Assembly (NCBI RefSeq): GCF_002806975.1
Contig: NZ_NIHD01000003.1
Location: 434,001-498,000 of the forward strand
Direction: 5' to 3'
DNA: 64,000 nt
DNA from: Marinobacter aromaticivorans
GTDB lineage: Bacteria; Pseudomonadota; Gammaproteobacteria; Pseudomonadales; Oleiphilaceae
How positions within the stretch are numbered: position 1 is the first letter of the stretch; the number at the start of each line of letters is the position of its first letter. Both the position numbers and the translations under genes were made by a program. Shown here in pieces: positions 18,222 to 28,070 of this stretch. The notes under the pieces are model-generated. The model had not been told where the DNA came from. It did not search any database and saw nothing but the letters and a program-made list of their open reading frames with translations.

Positions 18222-19553
18222 ATGAACTCACTTGTTGAAAAAGTCAGAAATGCGGGTGTTGTCGGTGCCGGTGGTGCGGGTTTTCCGTCCTACGTAAAAA
18301 TTCAGGCCCAGGTTGATGTGGTCATTGCCAACGGTGCCGAATGCGAGCCGCTGCTGTACAAAGACCAGACGGTTATCCAGCAGTTCTCGGATGACCTGCT
18401 TCGCGGTATGGCGCTTCTGATGGAGCAGACGGGTGCAAGCCGGGGTGTTCTGGCAGTCAAGGAGAAGCATAAGGATTCGATCGCACACATCAAACCCATG
18501 TTGCCCGCCAATATTGAGCTCAAGCTGATGCCCAATATGTATCCGGCGGGTGATGAATATGAACTGGTTTACGAAATAACCGGAAACCGGATTCCGGCCG
18601 GCGGCCTGCCCAAGGATATCGGCGTACTGGTTCAGAATGTTGAGACACTTGTGAACATTGCGCGGGCTGCGGAAGGCCAGCCGGTTACCCGAACCATGGT
18701 TACGGTACACGGAGAGGTGGAGCACCCGTTCACCGCCTGGTTGCCCGTAGGAATGCGCTTTGCCGATGTTATCAGCCTTGCAGGCGCCATAACCTGCGAT
18801 GACCCTGTGGTCATTGATGGCGGCGCCATGATGGGTGAGGTCGTTGAAGATCTGGAAACACCGATCTCAGCGGTGAGTAGCGGCTTGCTGGTACTACCAC
18901 GCGACACCAATCTCGTGAAACGCCGATCGGAAACAGAACAGCAGTACAAACGCATCGGCAAATCCGGCTGTGACCAGTGTACGCTGTGCACTGAAATGTG
19001 TCCCCGGTACCTGCTTGGCTATCCCATACAGCCCCACCTGGTCATGCGTTCGTTGCTGACCACCGGTGAAGTCAGTGAAACCCTCTCGGTGCATGCCCAG
19101 GCTTGCTGCGAGTGCAACATCTGCACCTTGTGGGCCTGCCCGGAGCAGCTGAATCCCAGGGATATCTGTGTTTCGACCAAGCGTGACCTCAAGGCCAATG
19201 ACTTGTGGCTGACACCTCAGCAGCTGCAGAACCAGACGCGTGAAGTGCACAGCATGCGGGATTACCGGGGTGTGCCATCGCAGCGCCTGACCCGCAAACT
19301 GGGGCTGGCGAAATACGACAGCAAAACAGCGCGCTGGAAGGATGTGGCTGTGTCTCCATCCCGTGTAACCATCCCGCTGCATCAGCGCATGGGCCAGCAA
19401 CCAGTGCCCGTAGTAAAAACCGGGGACCTGGTGGATGAGGGTGCCGTGATTGCTGCACCGCAAGGTGAGGGCATGGGTGTGCCTCTACACGCCAGCATCG
19501 GTGGTAGAGTGACATTGCTGGACGGTTTTATTGCTATTGACGCCGCTAACTGA
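18222..19553 (+). CDS. pduS: PduS-like iron-sulfur cobalamin reductase / RnfC-like protein
   Basis: 443 residues, matching PduS of propanediol microcompartments. It has an N-terminal glycine-rich GAGGAGFPSYVK flavin/NADH-type loop, a GAECEPLLYKDQ segment and an RnfC-like central domain. It has one clear 4Fe-4S motif (C250-x2-C-x2-C-x3-C-P) and a second irregular one (C295-C296-x-C-x2-C-x4-C-P). A C-terminal barrel-sandwich region follows. PduS reduces cob(III)/cob(II)alamin with NADH and binds PduT. Enteric eut operons lack this gene. It begins 14 bases after eutL, so it is part of the operon. Confidence 0.88.
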   Translation: MNSLVEKVRNAGVVGAGGAGFPSYVKIQAQVDVVIANGAECEPLLYKDQTVIQQFSDDLLRGMALLMEQTGASRGVLAVKEKHKDSIAHIKPMLPANIELKLMPNMYPAGDEYELVYEITGNRIPAGGLPKDIGVLVQNVETLVNIARAAEGQPVTRTMVTVHGEVEHPFTAWLPVGMRFADVISLAGAITCDDPVVIDGGAMMGEVVEDLETPISAVSSGLLVLPRDTNLVKRRSETEQQYKRIGKSGCDQCTLCTEMCPRYLLGYPIQPHLVMRSLLTTGEVSETLSVHAQACCECNICTLWACPEQLNPRDICVSTKRDLKANDLWLTPQQLQNQTREVHSMRDYRGVPSQRLTRKLGLAKYDSKTARWKDVAVSPSRVTIPLHQRMGQQPVPVVKTGDLVDEGAVIAAPQGEGMGVPLHASIGGRVTLLDGFIAIDAAN

Positions 19554-19576
19554 CGGGCTTTTTACAGGTAATGACT

Positions 19577-20131
19577 ATGAGTAATAAAAGTGCGATCGGA
19601 ATGATTGAACTGAATTCAATCGCCAAAGGCTACGCGGTCGGCGATGCCATGCTGAAAGCGGCTAATGTTGAAATCCTGTTCAACCGCACAATCTGCCCGG
19701 GCAAGTTCATGGTAATGGTGGCTGGCGATGTAGCAGCCGTGGACGCAGCCATGTCCGCTGGCATGGAACTGGGGAGTGAAACCATTGTCGACGAGCTCAT
19801 CATTCCCAATGTGCATCCTTCTGTATTCTCAGCCATCAGCGGGACACGGGTTATTGAACAGACTGCGGCACTCGGTATTATCGAAACCTTCTCTGTTGCA
19901 ACCATTATTGAGGCCGCCGATGCGGCAGTAAAAGCCGCCAATGTAGAACTGATTGATGTTCACCTTGCCATGGCAATCGGCGGTAAAGGCTATGCAACCC
20001 TGACCGGAGACGTCGCCGCCGTAACCGCAGCCGTTGACGCAGGCACAGACTACATCAAGGCCAAAGGTCTGCTGGTTGATAAAGTGGTCATTCCGCAGCC
20101 CCGGAAAGAAATTTTGCGGGACAAGGTATAG
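19577..20131 (+). CDS. pduT: PduT-like shell protein with Fe-S cysteine (tandem BMC)
   Basis: 184 residues, exactly the PduT length. Two BMC domains (IGMIELNSIAKGYAVGDAML and LGIIETFSVATIIEAADAAV). The loop TICPGKF carries the cysteine (residue 40) equivalent to Cys38 of Salmonella/Citrobacter PduT, which ligates a 4Fe-4S cluster at the trimer pore. ATG 19577 is preferred: AGG is 8 bases upstream, against 2 bases for ATG 19571. Last gene of the operon, 23 bases after the pduS-like gene with which its product presumably works. Confidence 0.9.
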   Translation: MSNKSAIGMIELNSIAKGYAVGDAMLKAANVEILFNRTICPGKFMVMVAGDVAAVDAAMSAGMELGSETIVDELIIPNVHPSVFSAISGTRVIEQTAALGIIETFSVATIIEAADAAVKAANVELIDVHLAMAIGGKGYATLTGDVAAVTAAVDAGTDYIKAKGLLVDKVVIPQPRKEILRDKV

Positions 20132-20199
20132 TCCGTACAGTGCTACCTGTGTCTGAAATGATATACTCGGGTGCAGGAAGTAACTGAGAGTAGCTGTAC

Positions 20200-21261
20200 A
20201 TGACTAAAATTGAAGACCGAATCCTTGTTCAGGAGCACCTGGCCCACGCTGCGGAGCCCAAGCCGCTCAGCGCAGACGAGAAGGCGCGGCTTGAGGCCCG
20301 TATCAAGGCTGTCCTCAAGGAAAAAGACGCCGTACTTGTGGCGCACTATTACACGGATCCTGACATCCAGCGCATCGCGGAAGAAAGCGGTGGCTGCGTG
20401 GCAGATTCGCTTGAAATGGCCCGCTTCGGAAACCAGCATCCGGCCTCGACCGTGGTTGTGGCGGGTGTTCGGTTCATGGGCGAGACCGCGAAAATCCTGA
20501 ATCCGGAAAAACGGGTTCTGATGCCCACCCTGGAGGCAACCTGCTCGCTGGATGTCGGGTGTCCTGCGGATGAATTTGAAGCTTTCTGCGATCAGCACAG
20601 CGATCGTACTGTGGTGGTTTATGCCAACACCTCCGCTGCGGTCAAAGCTCGTGCAGACTGGGTTGTAACGTCCAGTTGTGCCCAGGCGATTGTGGAAGAC
20701 CTTGATGCCCGCGGACAGAAAATCCTCTGGGCGCCAGACAAGCACCTTGGCCACTATGTACAGAAAACCACCGGCGCCGACATGCTGTTGTGGGACGGTT
20801 CATGCATTGTGCATGAGGAGTTCAAGTACCGTGGTCTCGAGGATCTCAAGGCCCTGTATCCGGATGCGGCTATTCTGGTCCACCCGGAATCACCGGATGC
20901 CGTGGTAGAAATGGCAGATGTTGTTGGTTCCACATCACAGCTGATTCACGCAGTCCAGACTCTGCCGAATCAGGAATTCATTGTGGCCACGGATAACGGC
21001 ATTTTCTATAAAATGCAACAGCTTGCGCCTAACAAGACGCTTATTGAAGCGCCCACGGCCGGCAATGGTGCCACCTGCCGCAGTTGTGCCCAATGCCCGT
21101 GGATGGCGATGAACGGGCTCGAAAACCTGCTCCGGGTGATCGAGAACGGCGATCAGGAAGTGCTGGTAGACCCGGAAACCCGGGAGAAAGCGCTCAGGCC
21201 GTTGCGGCGTATGCTGGATTTCACCGCAGGGATGAACCTGAAAGCAGCGGGTAACGCCTAG
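20200..21261 (+). CDS. nadA: Quinolinate synthase NadA
   Basis: 353 residues. Makes quinolinate from iminoaspartate and dihydroxyacetone phosphate, first part of NAD synthesis. The 4Fe-4S cysteines are present in [20 protein letters not shown] and [20 protein letters not shown] box at 20162-20167 in the 68-base gap may be its -10. In E. coli nadA directly follows the tRNA-Lys/Val cluster; here the eut operon lies between. Confidence 0.96.
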   Translation: MTKIEDRILVQEHLAHAAEPKPLSADEKARLEARIKAVLKEKDAVLVAHYYTDPDIQRIAEESGGCVADSLEMARFGNQHPASTVVVAGVRFMGETAKILNPEKRVLMPTLEATCSLDVGCPADEFEAFCDQHSDRTVVVYANTSAAVKARADWVVTSSCAQAIVEDLDARGQKILWAPDKHLGHYVQKTTGADMLLWDGSCIVHEEFKYRGLEDLKALYPDAAILVHPESPDAVVEMADVVGSTSQLIHAVQTLPNQEFIVATDNGIFYKMQQLAPNKTLIEAPTAGNGATCRSCAQCPWMAMNGLENLLRVIENGDQEVLVDPETREKALRPLRRMLDFTAGMNLKAAGNA

Positions 21262-21276
21262 TAGCCAGACGGGGCA

Positions 21277-22761
21277 CTAGTTATTCCTGCGCTCCTGCAG
21301 GCGGCTGGTGATTTCTGCCAGCCGCTCGCTCACCACCTGTCTTTGGGCTGACCCGGCAGGGAGCTTCTCCTGCGCCTGCCTGAGCTGCCTCTGGGCGGAC
21401 TCCAGATCCCCCATAAGTGCATCGTACTCTGCCCGTGCCCTGTGAACACCCACAATGTTTCGCGCCATACCCTCTGCCTCTGCAAGCCGCAACCAGAGAT
21501 ATTCCTGCGCGGGGATTCTGCGTGTCAGTTGTTTCAGATGTTCGGCAGCTTGCGTGCCGTTGCCGGCGGCAATCTCGACATCCGCAAGGGTTGACGAAAT
21601 GGGATAGTTGCCAGGGTTCCTGTCCAGGGCAGTCTTCAGCAGGGACCGCGCTTCATCCAGCTTTTTTTGCTGTATGAGTATCTCCGCCTTGGTGACCTGC
21701 AAGGTTATCCGGCCCGGATTGTTAGCCAGCAAATCGTTGATGATGTCGGCTGCCTGCTCAAACTGGTTGTTGCTCAGATAAGCGACGGCGAGTCCGTAAC
21801 GGATTGCCTCGCTGTTCTGAGCGTCGGGCTTTTCCAGATAGTTTTCAAAGGTGTCCACCGCAACCTCGGGTGAAGCCGAATAATGCACTTGCAGCCGGTT
21901 GCGCATCAGGTGATATTCCTGGCCGTCACGAATTGCATTGTCTGGATACTGTTCCGCGCGGTTACGGGTGTCTGCCACCCTGTTCTGGGTCAGGGGGTGG
22001 GTTGAGAGGTATTCCGGCATGTTGTTTCCCTGCAACCGGTTCTGCCGCATCATAATCTCGAACATTTCGGGCATGCCGCGAGGGTCAAAGCCAGCGGTTG
22101 CCAGGATGTCCAGCCCCACCCGGTCTGCTTCCTGTTCGTGGGAGCGTGAGTAGGCAAGCATATTCTGTATTGCCAGCGCCTGAGTACCCGCTATAGCGGC
22201 AATGCCAATATCCGACTGGGTTACAGCGGAGAGCACAATACCGGCGATCATCCCGGCAATGGTCAGTGGTGCGCTGGTTTCCTGTTGCTCCAGGCGGCGC
22301 GCAAAGTGTCGCTGGCTGAGGTGAGCCAGTTCGTGAGCCAGCACGGAAGCAAACTGCTGCTCTGTGGCTGCGTTAAGGAACAGGCCTCCGTTCACACCCA
22401 CGATTCCCCCTGGCACGGCAAAGGCGTTCAGGGCAGGGCTGTCAATAAGGGCAAGAGTCAGGTCCCGGTTTTCCAGCGGAGCCGAGGGTACCAGCCGATA
22501 GATAATGGCGTTGAGGTAATCGTATACCAGCGGGTCAGTGATCCGTGGCGCAGAGCGCCGGATTGAGACCATAACCTGCTGCCCGATGTCGGTTTCCTGT
22601 TGCCCGGAAATAAGACCGCCCCCGGCGCCACCAATATCCGGCAGGCGAGTCTCCTGGGCTGTCGAGGCAGGGCTGGATATCAATGCAAAAGCACATAGCG
22701 TAGCAATTGACAATTTTCGCCAACAGCAAAGCCCGGTTAGAACGTTATTCATGTAATACAC
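21277..22761 (-). CDS. bepA: Periplasmic M48 metallopeptidase/chaperone BepA
   Basis: 494 residues (E. coli BepA 487). Signal peptide, M48 protease domain with the zinc motif HELAH and a downstream EQEADRVGLDIL glutamate ligand, then a C-terminal TPR region (about 310-490). BepA degrades or rescues misassembled outer-membrane proteins such as LptD and interacts with the BAM complex. The start is a GTG with AGGAG 4 bases upstream; ATG at 22752 is an alternative. Convergent with nadA, 15 bases apart. Confidence 0.93.
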   Translation of the reverse strand: MYYMNNVLTGLCCWRKLSIATLCAFALISSPASTAQETRLPDIGGAGGGLISGQQETDIGQQVMVSIRRSAPRITDPLVYDYLNAIIYRLVPSAPLENRDLTLALIDSPALNAFAVPGGIVGVNGGLFLNAATEQQFASVLAHELAHLSQRHFARRLEQQETSAPLTIAGMIAGIVLSAVTQSDIGIAAIAGTQALAIQNMLAYSRSHEQEADRVGLDILATAGFDPRGMPEMFEIMMRQNRLQGNNMPEYLSTHPLTQNRVADTRNRAEQYPDNAIRDGQEYHLMRNRLQVHYSASPEVAVDTFENYLEKPDAQNSEAIRYGLAVAYLSNNQFEQAADIINDLLANNPGRITLQVTKAEILIQQKKLDEARSLLKTALDRNPGNYPISSTLADVEIAAGNGTQAAEHLKQLTRRIPAQEYLWLRLAEAEGMARNIVGVHRARAEYDALMGDLESAQRQLRQAQEKLPAGSAQRQVVSERLAEITSRLQERRNN

Positions 22762-22922
22762 TGTGCTCCTGATATATAGCGCTATTATGACAGAACAAAG
22801 GTGTCGGGATTCCCGTGGATATCCGCAATCAATGATTAACAGGTATTGAGATGCAATACAGTAACACTGGGGGCATAATGCCGCCTTGCAAATTTCATGT
22901 CTTGTGAAGGTGCCTCTTCGTT

Positions 22923-23150
22923 ATGGCTGATCGTACACTGGATGCGTCCGGGCTTCGTTGCCCCATGCCCCTGCTGAAAACAAAACTGGAGCTCAATGGC
23001 ATGTCTCCCGGTGAGTTGCTTGAGGTGATTGCCACAGATGCGGGCTCTGCCCGCGATATTCCGGCCTTTCTGGAGTTGTCCCGCCACCGCCTGGTGGAGT
23101 GCTCGGAAACTGATGGTTACTACCGGTTTGTGGTAGAGTGCGGCGGCTAA
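22923..23150 (+). CDS. TusA-family sulfurtransferase
   Basis: 75 residues, one TusA/SirA domain with the Cys-Pro-x-Pro signature (GLRCPMPLLKTK). Proteins of this family carry a persulfide on that cysteine. Its position between bepA and a PerM-family gene matches P. aeruginosa PA1006, linked to molybdenum cofactor function and nitrate respiration; equivalent function here is inferred. GAAGG lies upstream of the ATG. Confidence 0.88.
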   Translation: MADRTLDASGLRCPMPLLKTKLELNGMSPGELLEVIATDAGSARDIPAFLELSRHRLVECSETDGYYRFVVECGG

Positions 23151-23166
23151 TTCTCCGGAGTCCCTG

Positions 23167-24258
23167 ATGTTCAGAATTTTACGCGGTCTTGCCCACAAAT
23201 ACTTTTCAGATGAAGAAGCTGTCATTCTTTTCCTGATTCTGATTGTCGGCACAGCTTTCATAATCTGGTTTGGCGCCATGCTGGCACCCGCGATCGCATC
23301 GCTCATCGTCGCATTCATTCTGCAAGGCCTTGTAACACGGCTGAACTCTCTCGGGCTCCCTGAAGGTTTTGCAATACTGGGCGTATTCCTTGTGTTTCTG
23401 GGGGTGCTTGTGGGCTTTATATTCGGTCTGCTGCCTCTGGTATGGACCCAGGTCAGCACCCTTGCCGGGGAAGCGCCCCGTATTATCGGCGAGCTCCAGT
23501 CCTATCTTGAACTGCTGCCCGATGAGTATCCCCACCTTATCTCCGCTCAGGCAGTCGAGAGCCTTTATCAGCAGGTGAACACGGAAGTCGGGCACATGAC
23601 CCAGTGGCTGGTGTCTTTTTCACTCTCCAGTATACCGGATCTGGTCGCGCTGCTGATCTATATGGTGCTGGTACCCATTCTGGTGTTCTTCTTTCTGAAA
23701 GATCGTGAAGTGCTGCTTGGTGCGATTTCCAGGCTGTTGCCGCCCCAGCGCCCGATGATGCTCCAGATCTGGCACGAAGTGAACCTGCAGTGTGCCAATT
23801 ATGTTCGCGGAAAAGCCCTTGAGATTCTTATAGTTGGCGGCGCAACCTATGTGGCATTCAAGCTTCTGGGTGTGCCCTATGCGGCATTGCTGTCGCTTCT
23901 GGTAGGGCTTAGCGTTGTTATTCCATACATCGGCGCTGCCGTGGTGACCATTCCGGTTGCCGTTATTGCACTCTTTGCCTTCGGCTGGGGCAGCCACTTT
24001 ATCTGGGTGATGGTGATCTACGGAACCATTCAGGCCCTGGACGGGAACGTGCTGGTGCCCGTGCTGTTCTCCGAAGTAAATAACCTGCACCCGGTAGTAA
24101 TCATCATTTCAGTATTGTTCTTTGGGGGTATCTGGGGGCTATGGGGGGTTTTCTTTGCAATTCCCCTGGCAACCATGCTGAAAGCCGTGGTCTCTGCCTG
24201 GCCGGTGAAGAATGAGCCTGCTTCCCCGGCTGCACCAACTGCACCGGATCAGACGTGA
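23167..24258 (+). CDS. PerM/AI-2E family inner-membrane transporter
   Basis: 363 residues with about seven or eight hydrophobic segments: an N-terminal pair (30-65), a loop of about 80 residues rich in acidic residues, then a C-terminal bundle ending FFAIPLATMLKAV. This is the AI-2E exporter (UPF0118/PerM) pattern. Substrate unknown; family members have been proposed as exporters or Na+/H+ antiporters. 16 bases after the TusA-family gene, so likely co-transcribed, the same pairing as in Pseudomonas. Confidence 0.85.
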   Translation: MFRILRGLAHKYFSDEEAVILFLILIVGTAFIIWFGAMLAPAIASLIVAFILQGLVTRLNSLGLPEGFAILGVFLVFLGVLVGFIFGLLPLVWTQVSTLAGEAPRIIGELQSYLELLPDEYPHLISAQAVESLYQQVNTEVGHMTQWLVSFSLSSIPDLVALLIYMVLVPILVFFFLKDREVLLGAISRLLPPQRPMMLQIWHEVNLQCANYVRGKALEILIVGGATYVAFKLLGVPYAALLSLLVGLSVVIPYIGAAVVTIPVAVIALFAFGWGSHFIWVMVIYGTIQALDGNVLVPVLFSEVNNLHPVVIIISVLFFGGIWGLWGVFFAIPLATMLKAVVSAWPVKNEPASPAAPTAPDQT

Positions 24259-24382
24259 TTAACCGATCTCACCGGGTGCACCGCATCATCGGGCGCAACA
24301 CAGGGCATGACATCTGCTTTAATTCCCTTGTGTCAGCCCTTGCCCAACATTACCATATTCGTTTTATTCGGATGGAGCTTTT

Positions 24383-25261
24383 ATGATTACGGGTAGCCTT
24401 GTCGCACTGGTCACACCCATGCATCCCAACGGAGACATCCACTGGGAGCATCTGGATAAGCTGGTGGACTTTCATCTGGAGAACGGGACCAACGGTATTG
24501 TTGCTGTGGGAACCACGGGCGAATCCGCAACGCTTGATCAGAAAGAGCACTGCCAGGTAATTGGTCACATCATCAAACGGGTTAACGGGCGGATTCCTGT
24601 TATCGCCGGTACCGGTGGTAACAGCACCCGTGAAGCAATCTATCTGACAACCGAAGCTTACAAACTCGGTGCAGATGCCTGCCTTTTGGTGGTGCCTTAC
24701 TACAACAAGCCAACCCAGGAAGGTCTTTACCAGCACTTCAAAACCATTGCAGAAGCAGTACCCGGGATGAGCCAGATGCTCTATAACGTTCCTGGCCGTA
24801 CGGCATGCGATATGCTGAATGAAACGGTTTTGCGCCTGGCGGATATTCCCAATATCGTTGCCATCAAGGACGCCACCGGCAACATTCCCCGGGGTGCGGA
24901 ACTGATCAGGGATCTGGACGGACGCCTTGTGGTCTACTCCGGCGATGATGCAACTGCAGCGGAACTTATCCTCGCGGGCGGGAAGGGGAACGTATCGGTT
25001 ACCGCTAATGTGGCGCCCAGAGCCATGTCTGATCTCTGTGCGGCGGCGCTTGCGGGAAACCGGGAAGAAACTGAACGCCTGAATGAACTGCTGATGCCAC
25101 TGAACCGCAAACTGTTTCTGGAAGCTAACCCTATCCCGGTTAAATGGGCTCTCCAGCGCATGGGTATGATTGAGAGTGGTATAAGGCTGCCGCTGACACA
25201 GCTCAGCGAGAAGTTCCATTCAGAACTCGAAGAAGCCCTGAAAGCATCGGGTGTTATCTGA
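24383..25261 (+). CDS. dapA: 4-hydroxy-tetrahydrodipicolinate synthase DapA
   Basis: 292 residues. First committed step of lysine/diaminopimelate synthesis from pyruvate and aspartate semialdehyde. TIM barrel with [10 protein letters not shown], the catalytic tyrosine in [10 protein letters not shown] and the Schiff-base lysine in [14 protein letters not shown] before the ATG. bamC follows, as in E. coli and Pseudomonas. Confidence 0.97.
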   Translation: MITGSLVALVTPMHPNGDIHWEHLDKLVDFHLENGTNGIVAVGTTGESATLDQKEHCQVIGHIIKRVNGRIPVIAGTGGNSTREAIYLTTEAYKLGADACLLVVPYYNKPTQEGLYQHFKTIAEAVPGMSQMLYNVPGRTACDMLNETVLRLADIPNIVAIKDATGNIPRGAELIRDLDGRLVVYSGDDATAAELILAGGKGNVSVTANVAPRAMSDLCAAALAGNREETERLNELLMPLNRKLFLEANPIPVKWALQRMGMIESGIRLPLTQLSEKFHSELEEALKASGVI

Positions 25262-25323
25262 GCTTGCAGACCTTGATGCTGAATCAGCCCCACACAGAAC
25301 AGTACCACACAGAGAGTAGGCCA

Positions 25324-26454
25324 ATGCCGGTTCTTTCAGGAACCCGTAAGTCAGTTTTATTCCGGCACCTGGGCATTGCAACAGGGCTTTTACTGATGGT
25401 CGTCGTGTCCGGGTGCAGCCTGGTTGAAGACCGTTCCGAGCGTTATGTGAATGCAAAAGAAGGTAAGCCACTGGACCTGCCGGAAACCGCGGATCCTTCG
25501 CGCTTCACTCAGGTAATGCCCATACGCCAGGTAGAGCCTGCGGACGGTAGCAGGATGTACCCGTCGGACATTCCCCGGCCTCCGGATATGACCTCGGAAA
25601 TTCTCGAAGAAAATTACCTGGTGGAAGAGCTGGATGGCCGTGCCTGGCTCCTGGTCAATGATGTGCCCGGCCGTATCTGGCCCGCAGTAACGGCTTACAT
25701 GAATGAGCGGGGCCTGGGTGTCGCCTATGACAACCCGCAACTGGGGCTGCTGCAAAGTGAGTTGGCAAATTTCAGTATGCGCGCCCGGGAGCTGCTGGAG
25801 CTGCCCAATGCGCCCACTGAGGCAGGCACAGCCGAGCCCAAAGCCGTCTTGCAGGTTCGCATTGCCCCCGGTGTGCGTCGCAAAACCACCGAAATCCAGG
25901 TGCGAAAGCTTACCTCAGAGACACTGGTGGAAGAGGGCTCGGTTTGGCCCGGTGAACTGATTCCCTGGCGCCGGGTGTCCGATCCCCCGGCAGAGCAACT
26001 CGCGTTGCAAAAACGCCTGTTAAAGGATCTTGGTGACTTCATGCAGGCTCGCGAAGAAAGCAAGTCCTTCTCCCGCGCTGCATCGGGCATGGTTTCAAAA
26101 CCTTTGGTCAGGCTGGTATCTGAAAACGACAAGGCACAATCCATCCGCATGGACCTGGACTATGGTCGCGCCTGGGCGGAAGTCAATCGCGCACTTGTTG
26201 AATCTGATATTGCAGTGGTGGACCTCAACCGCAGTGAAGGCTGGTTCTTTGTTGATTTTCGCACGGAAGACGAGCGGGATCCCGGCTGGTTCAGCTGGTT
26301 CAGTGATAAAGAAAAGCCTCGCCATACCCATACGGTTACCCTGGTGGAAGGCGATGATGGTCAGGTACAGGTTACAGCCCGGGAAGCCGATGATTACAGC
26401 GGTGACCGCCAGGTCGATGATTTGCTGACACAGTTGTTCGATTACCTGTACTGA
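25324..26454 (+). CDS. bamC: Outer membrane assembly lipoprotein BamC
   Basis: 376 residues (E. coli BamC 344). A hydrophobic signal ending in a lipobox (VVVSGC) marks it as an outer-membrane lipoprotein. Two helix-grip domains follow a flexible N-terminal stretch ([12 protein letters not shown]). Non-essential part of the BAM complex. ATG 25324 is chosen because the signal peptide begins there; the frame is open back to a TTG at 25264, which would put a charged segment ahead of it. Between dapA and purC as in related genomes. Confidence 0.88.
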   Translation: MPVLSGTRKSVLFRHLGIATGLLLMVVVSGCSLVEDRSERYVNAKEGKPLDLPETADPSRFTQVMPIRQVEPADGSRMYPSDIPRPPDMTSEILEENYLVEELDGRAWLLVNDVPGRIWPAVTAYMNERGLGVAYDNPQLGLLQSELANFSMRARELLELPNAPTEAGTAEPKAVLQVRIAPGVRRKTTEIQVRKLTSETLVEEGSVWPGELIPWRRVSDPPAEQLALQKRLLKDLGDFMQAREESKSFSRAASGMVSKPLVRLVSENDKAQSIRMDLDYGRAWAEVNRALVESDIAVVDLNRSEGWFFVDFRTEDERDPGWFSWFSDKEKPRHTHTVTLVEGDDGQVQVTAREADDYSGDRQVDDLLTQLFDYLY

Positions 26455-26476
26455 CCAGGCCTATACTGATCAAGAA

Positions 26477-26502
26477 GGAAGCCTGCGGTGCAGGCTTCCG
26501 TT
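26477..26502 (+). terminator. Perfect 10-bp hairpin between bamC and purC
   Basis: GGAAGCCTGC (26477-26486), loop GGT, and its exact complement GCAGGCTTCC (26490-26499), followed by only GTTT. The stem is strong but the T-run is short, so it may be a weak terminator or an attenuator for purC, whose ribosome site begins a few bases later. Confidence 0.5.
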
Positions 26503-26515
26503 TCGGAGATTGATG

Positions 26516-27229
26516 ATGGAAAAACGCGAAGAACTCTACGCAGGCAAAGCGAAGTCGGTATATCGAACGGACGACCCGGAACGCTTTGTGCTCGTTTTCC
26601 GGGACGACACCTCGGCGTTTGATGGCGAAAAGAAAGAGCAGCTCAGCCGCAAGGGTATGGTGAACAATCGCTTTAACGCCTTTATTATGGAAAAGCTGGA
26701 AGCCGCAGGCGTGCCCACCCATTATGAAGGCCTGCTGTCCGCAACTGAGACACTGGTTAAAAAGCTCGACATGATCCCCGTGGAGTGTGTGGTGCGAAAC
26801 TTGTCTGCAGGCAGCCTGTGTCGTCGGCTTGGCGTTGAGGAAGGGCTTGAACTGACCCCTCCAACCTATGAATTGTTTCTGAAAAACGATGCCTTGCACG
26901 ACCCGATGGTGAATGAATCCCTGGCCGTAAGCTTCAACTGGGCAAGCGAGGCCGAACTCGCCCGGATGAAAGAGCTCACATATAAAGTAAACGATGTATT
27001 GAAGAACCTGTTCGATGAGGCTGGAATGATGCTTGTGGATTACAAGCTTGAGTTTGGCCGGAGTAACGGTGAAATTGTTCTGGGCGACGAGTTCAGCCCG
27101 GACGGCTGCCGAATATGGGATAAGGAAACCCGTAAGAAAATGGACAAGGATCGCTTCCGGCAGGGGCTGGGCGACGTTATCGAAACCTATGAGGAAGTTG
27201 GTCGCCGCCTGGGCATTGACTTCAACTGA
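26516..27229 (+). CDS. purC: Phosphoribosylaminoimidazole-succinocarboxamide synthase PurC
   Basis: 237 residues. SAICAR synthetase of purine synthesis. Matches the Pseudomonas enzyme throughout: [45 protein letters not shown] and [12 protein letters not shown]. Start ATG 26516 (MEKREELY) has GGAG 7 bases upstream; ATG 26513 and TTG 26510 are also in frame. The gene order dapA-bamC-purC is the same as in P. aeruginosa. Confidence 0.97.
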   Translation: MEKREELYAGKAKSVYRTDDPERFVLVFRDDTSAFDGEKKEQLSRKGMVNNRFNAFIMEKLEAAGVPTHYEGLLSATETLVKKLDMIPVECVVRNLSAGSLCRRLGVEEGLELTPPTYELFLKNDALHDPMVNESLAVSFNWASEAELARMKELTYKVNDVLKNLFDEAGMMLVDYKLEFGRSNGEIVLGDEFSPDGCRIWDKETRKKMDKDRFRQGLGDVIETYEEVGRRLGIDFN

Positions 27230-27274
27230 TTACTAGCGATAAATCCAGACAGACAATAATGATACAGGTGCATT

Positions 27275-28000
27275 ATGCGTAAACTGACATTGGCGATCGG
27301 CAGTTCTCTTTTAATTGCGGCTCCTCTGGCCCATTCCGACGTGGTGGGGCTCGGCGCCAGTGTAAGCTATTGGGACTCTGATTTGTCCGGCCGGATCGCG
27401 TCTGACGGCAGTTCAGTTGATGTCAACGACGAATTGCGACTGAAAGACGACGGTAACGCCAATGCCAGTATTTACGTAGAGCATCCGGTACCCGTGCTGC
27501 CCAACGTACGCCTGGCCTACACCCTGGTTCAGCAAAGTGGCAATGGCACGCTTACCAGCTCTTACCAGGGGTTTGGCGCCGGAACCGCGGTGCGCTCGGA
27601 TCTGGATCTGGAGCAACTGGATCTGACCCTGTATTACGAAATTCTGGATAACTGGGTAAATCTGGATCTGGGGCTGACCGTGCGTGATTTCTCCGGTGAG
27701 CTGCTGGTACAGAACACCTCACAGTCCAGCCTTACCAAAGCTGATGCCGTGTTGCCACTGGGCTATGTCGCCGCCCGTTTTGATCTGCCGCTGACCGGCG
27801 TTGCGGTGGGCGCTGAAGGTAATTTCATGAGCTTTGACGGTGACTCCATTCGCGACTTCAACGTGTATGGCCAGTACAGTATCTCACTGTTGCAACTGCG
27901 TGCAGGCTATCGTCAGATCGCCGTTGATTATGAAGATGGCAGCGACGTTTTTGACATTGAACTGGATGGCCCGTTCATCAGTGCAGGTGTGACTTTCTAA
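27275..28000 (+). CDS. TIGR04219-type outer membrane beta-barrel protein
   Basis: 241 residues with a signal peptide (about 1-21). The rest is alternating amphipathic strands ending in an aromatic residue (AGVTF), typical of an outer-membrane barrel. The N-terminal [17 protein letters not shown] and the [17 protein letters not shown] segment match the TIGR04219 family common in marine gammaproteobacteria. Function unknown; possibly a small porin-like barrel. Stands alone, 45 bases after purC. Confidence 0.75.
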   Translation: MRKLTLAIGSSLLIAAPLAHSDVVGLGASVSYWDSDLSGRIASDGSSVDVNDELRLKDDGNANASIYVEHPVPVLPNVRLAYTLVQQSGNGTLTSSYQGFGAGTAVRSDLDLEQLDLTLYYEILDNWVNLDLGLTVRDFSGELLVQNTSQSSLTKADAVLPLGYVAARFDLPLTGVAVGAEGNFMSFDGDSIRDFNVYGQYSISLLQLRAGYRQIAVDYEDGSDVFDIELDGPFISAGVTF

Positions 28001-28070
28001 AGGGCGGGAGCACACTGGCAGTGGCTTGCGCTATGTTTGTTTGCAGCACAACAACAGGGAAGCAAAAGAT

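Noticed and set aside
20132..20199. A duplicated tRNA-Lys 3' end as an island attachment site before nadA
   Set aside because: The 68 bases show no match to the tRNA 3' half, and no integrase is present in the window.
24350..25219. Minus-strand ORF of 289 codons opposite dapA
   Set aside because: dapA on the plus strand is certain; the antisense product has no recognisable motif.
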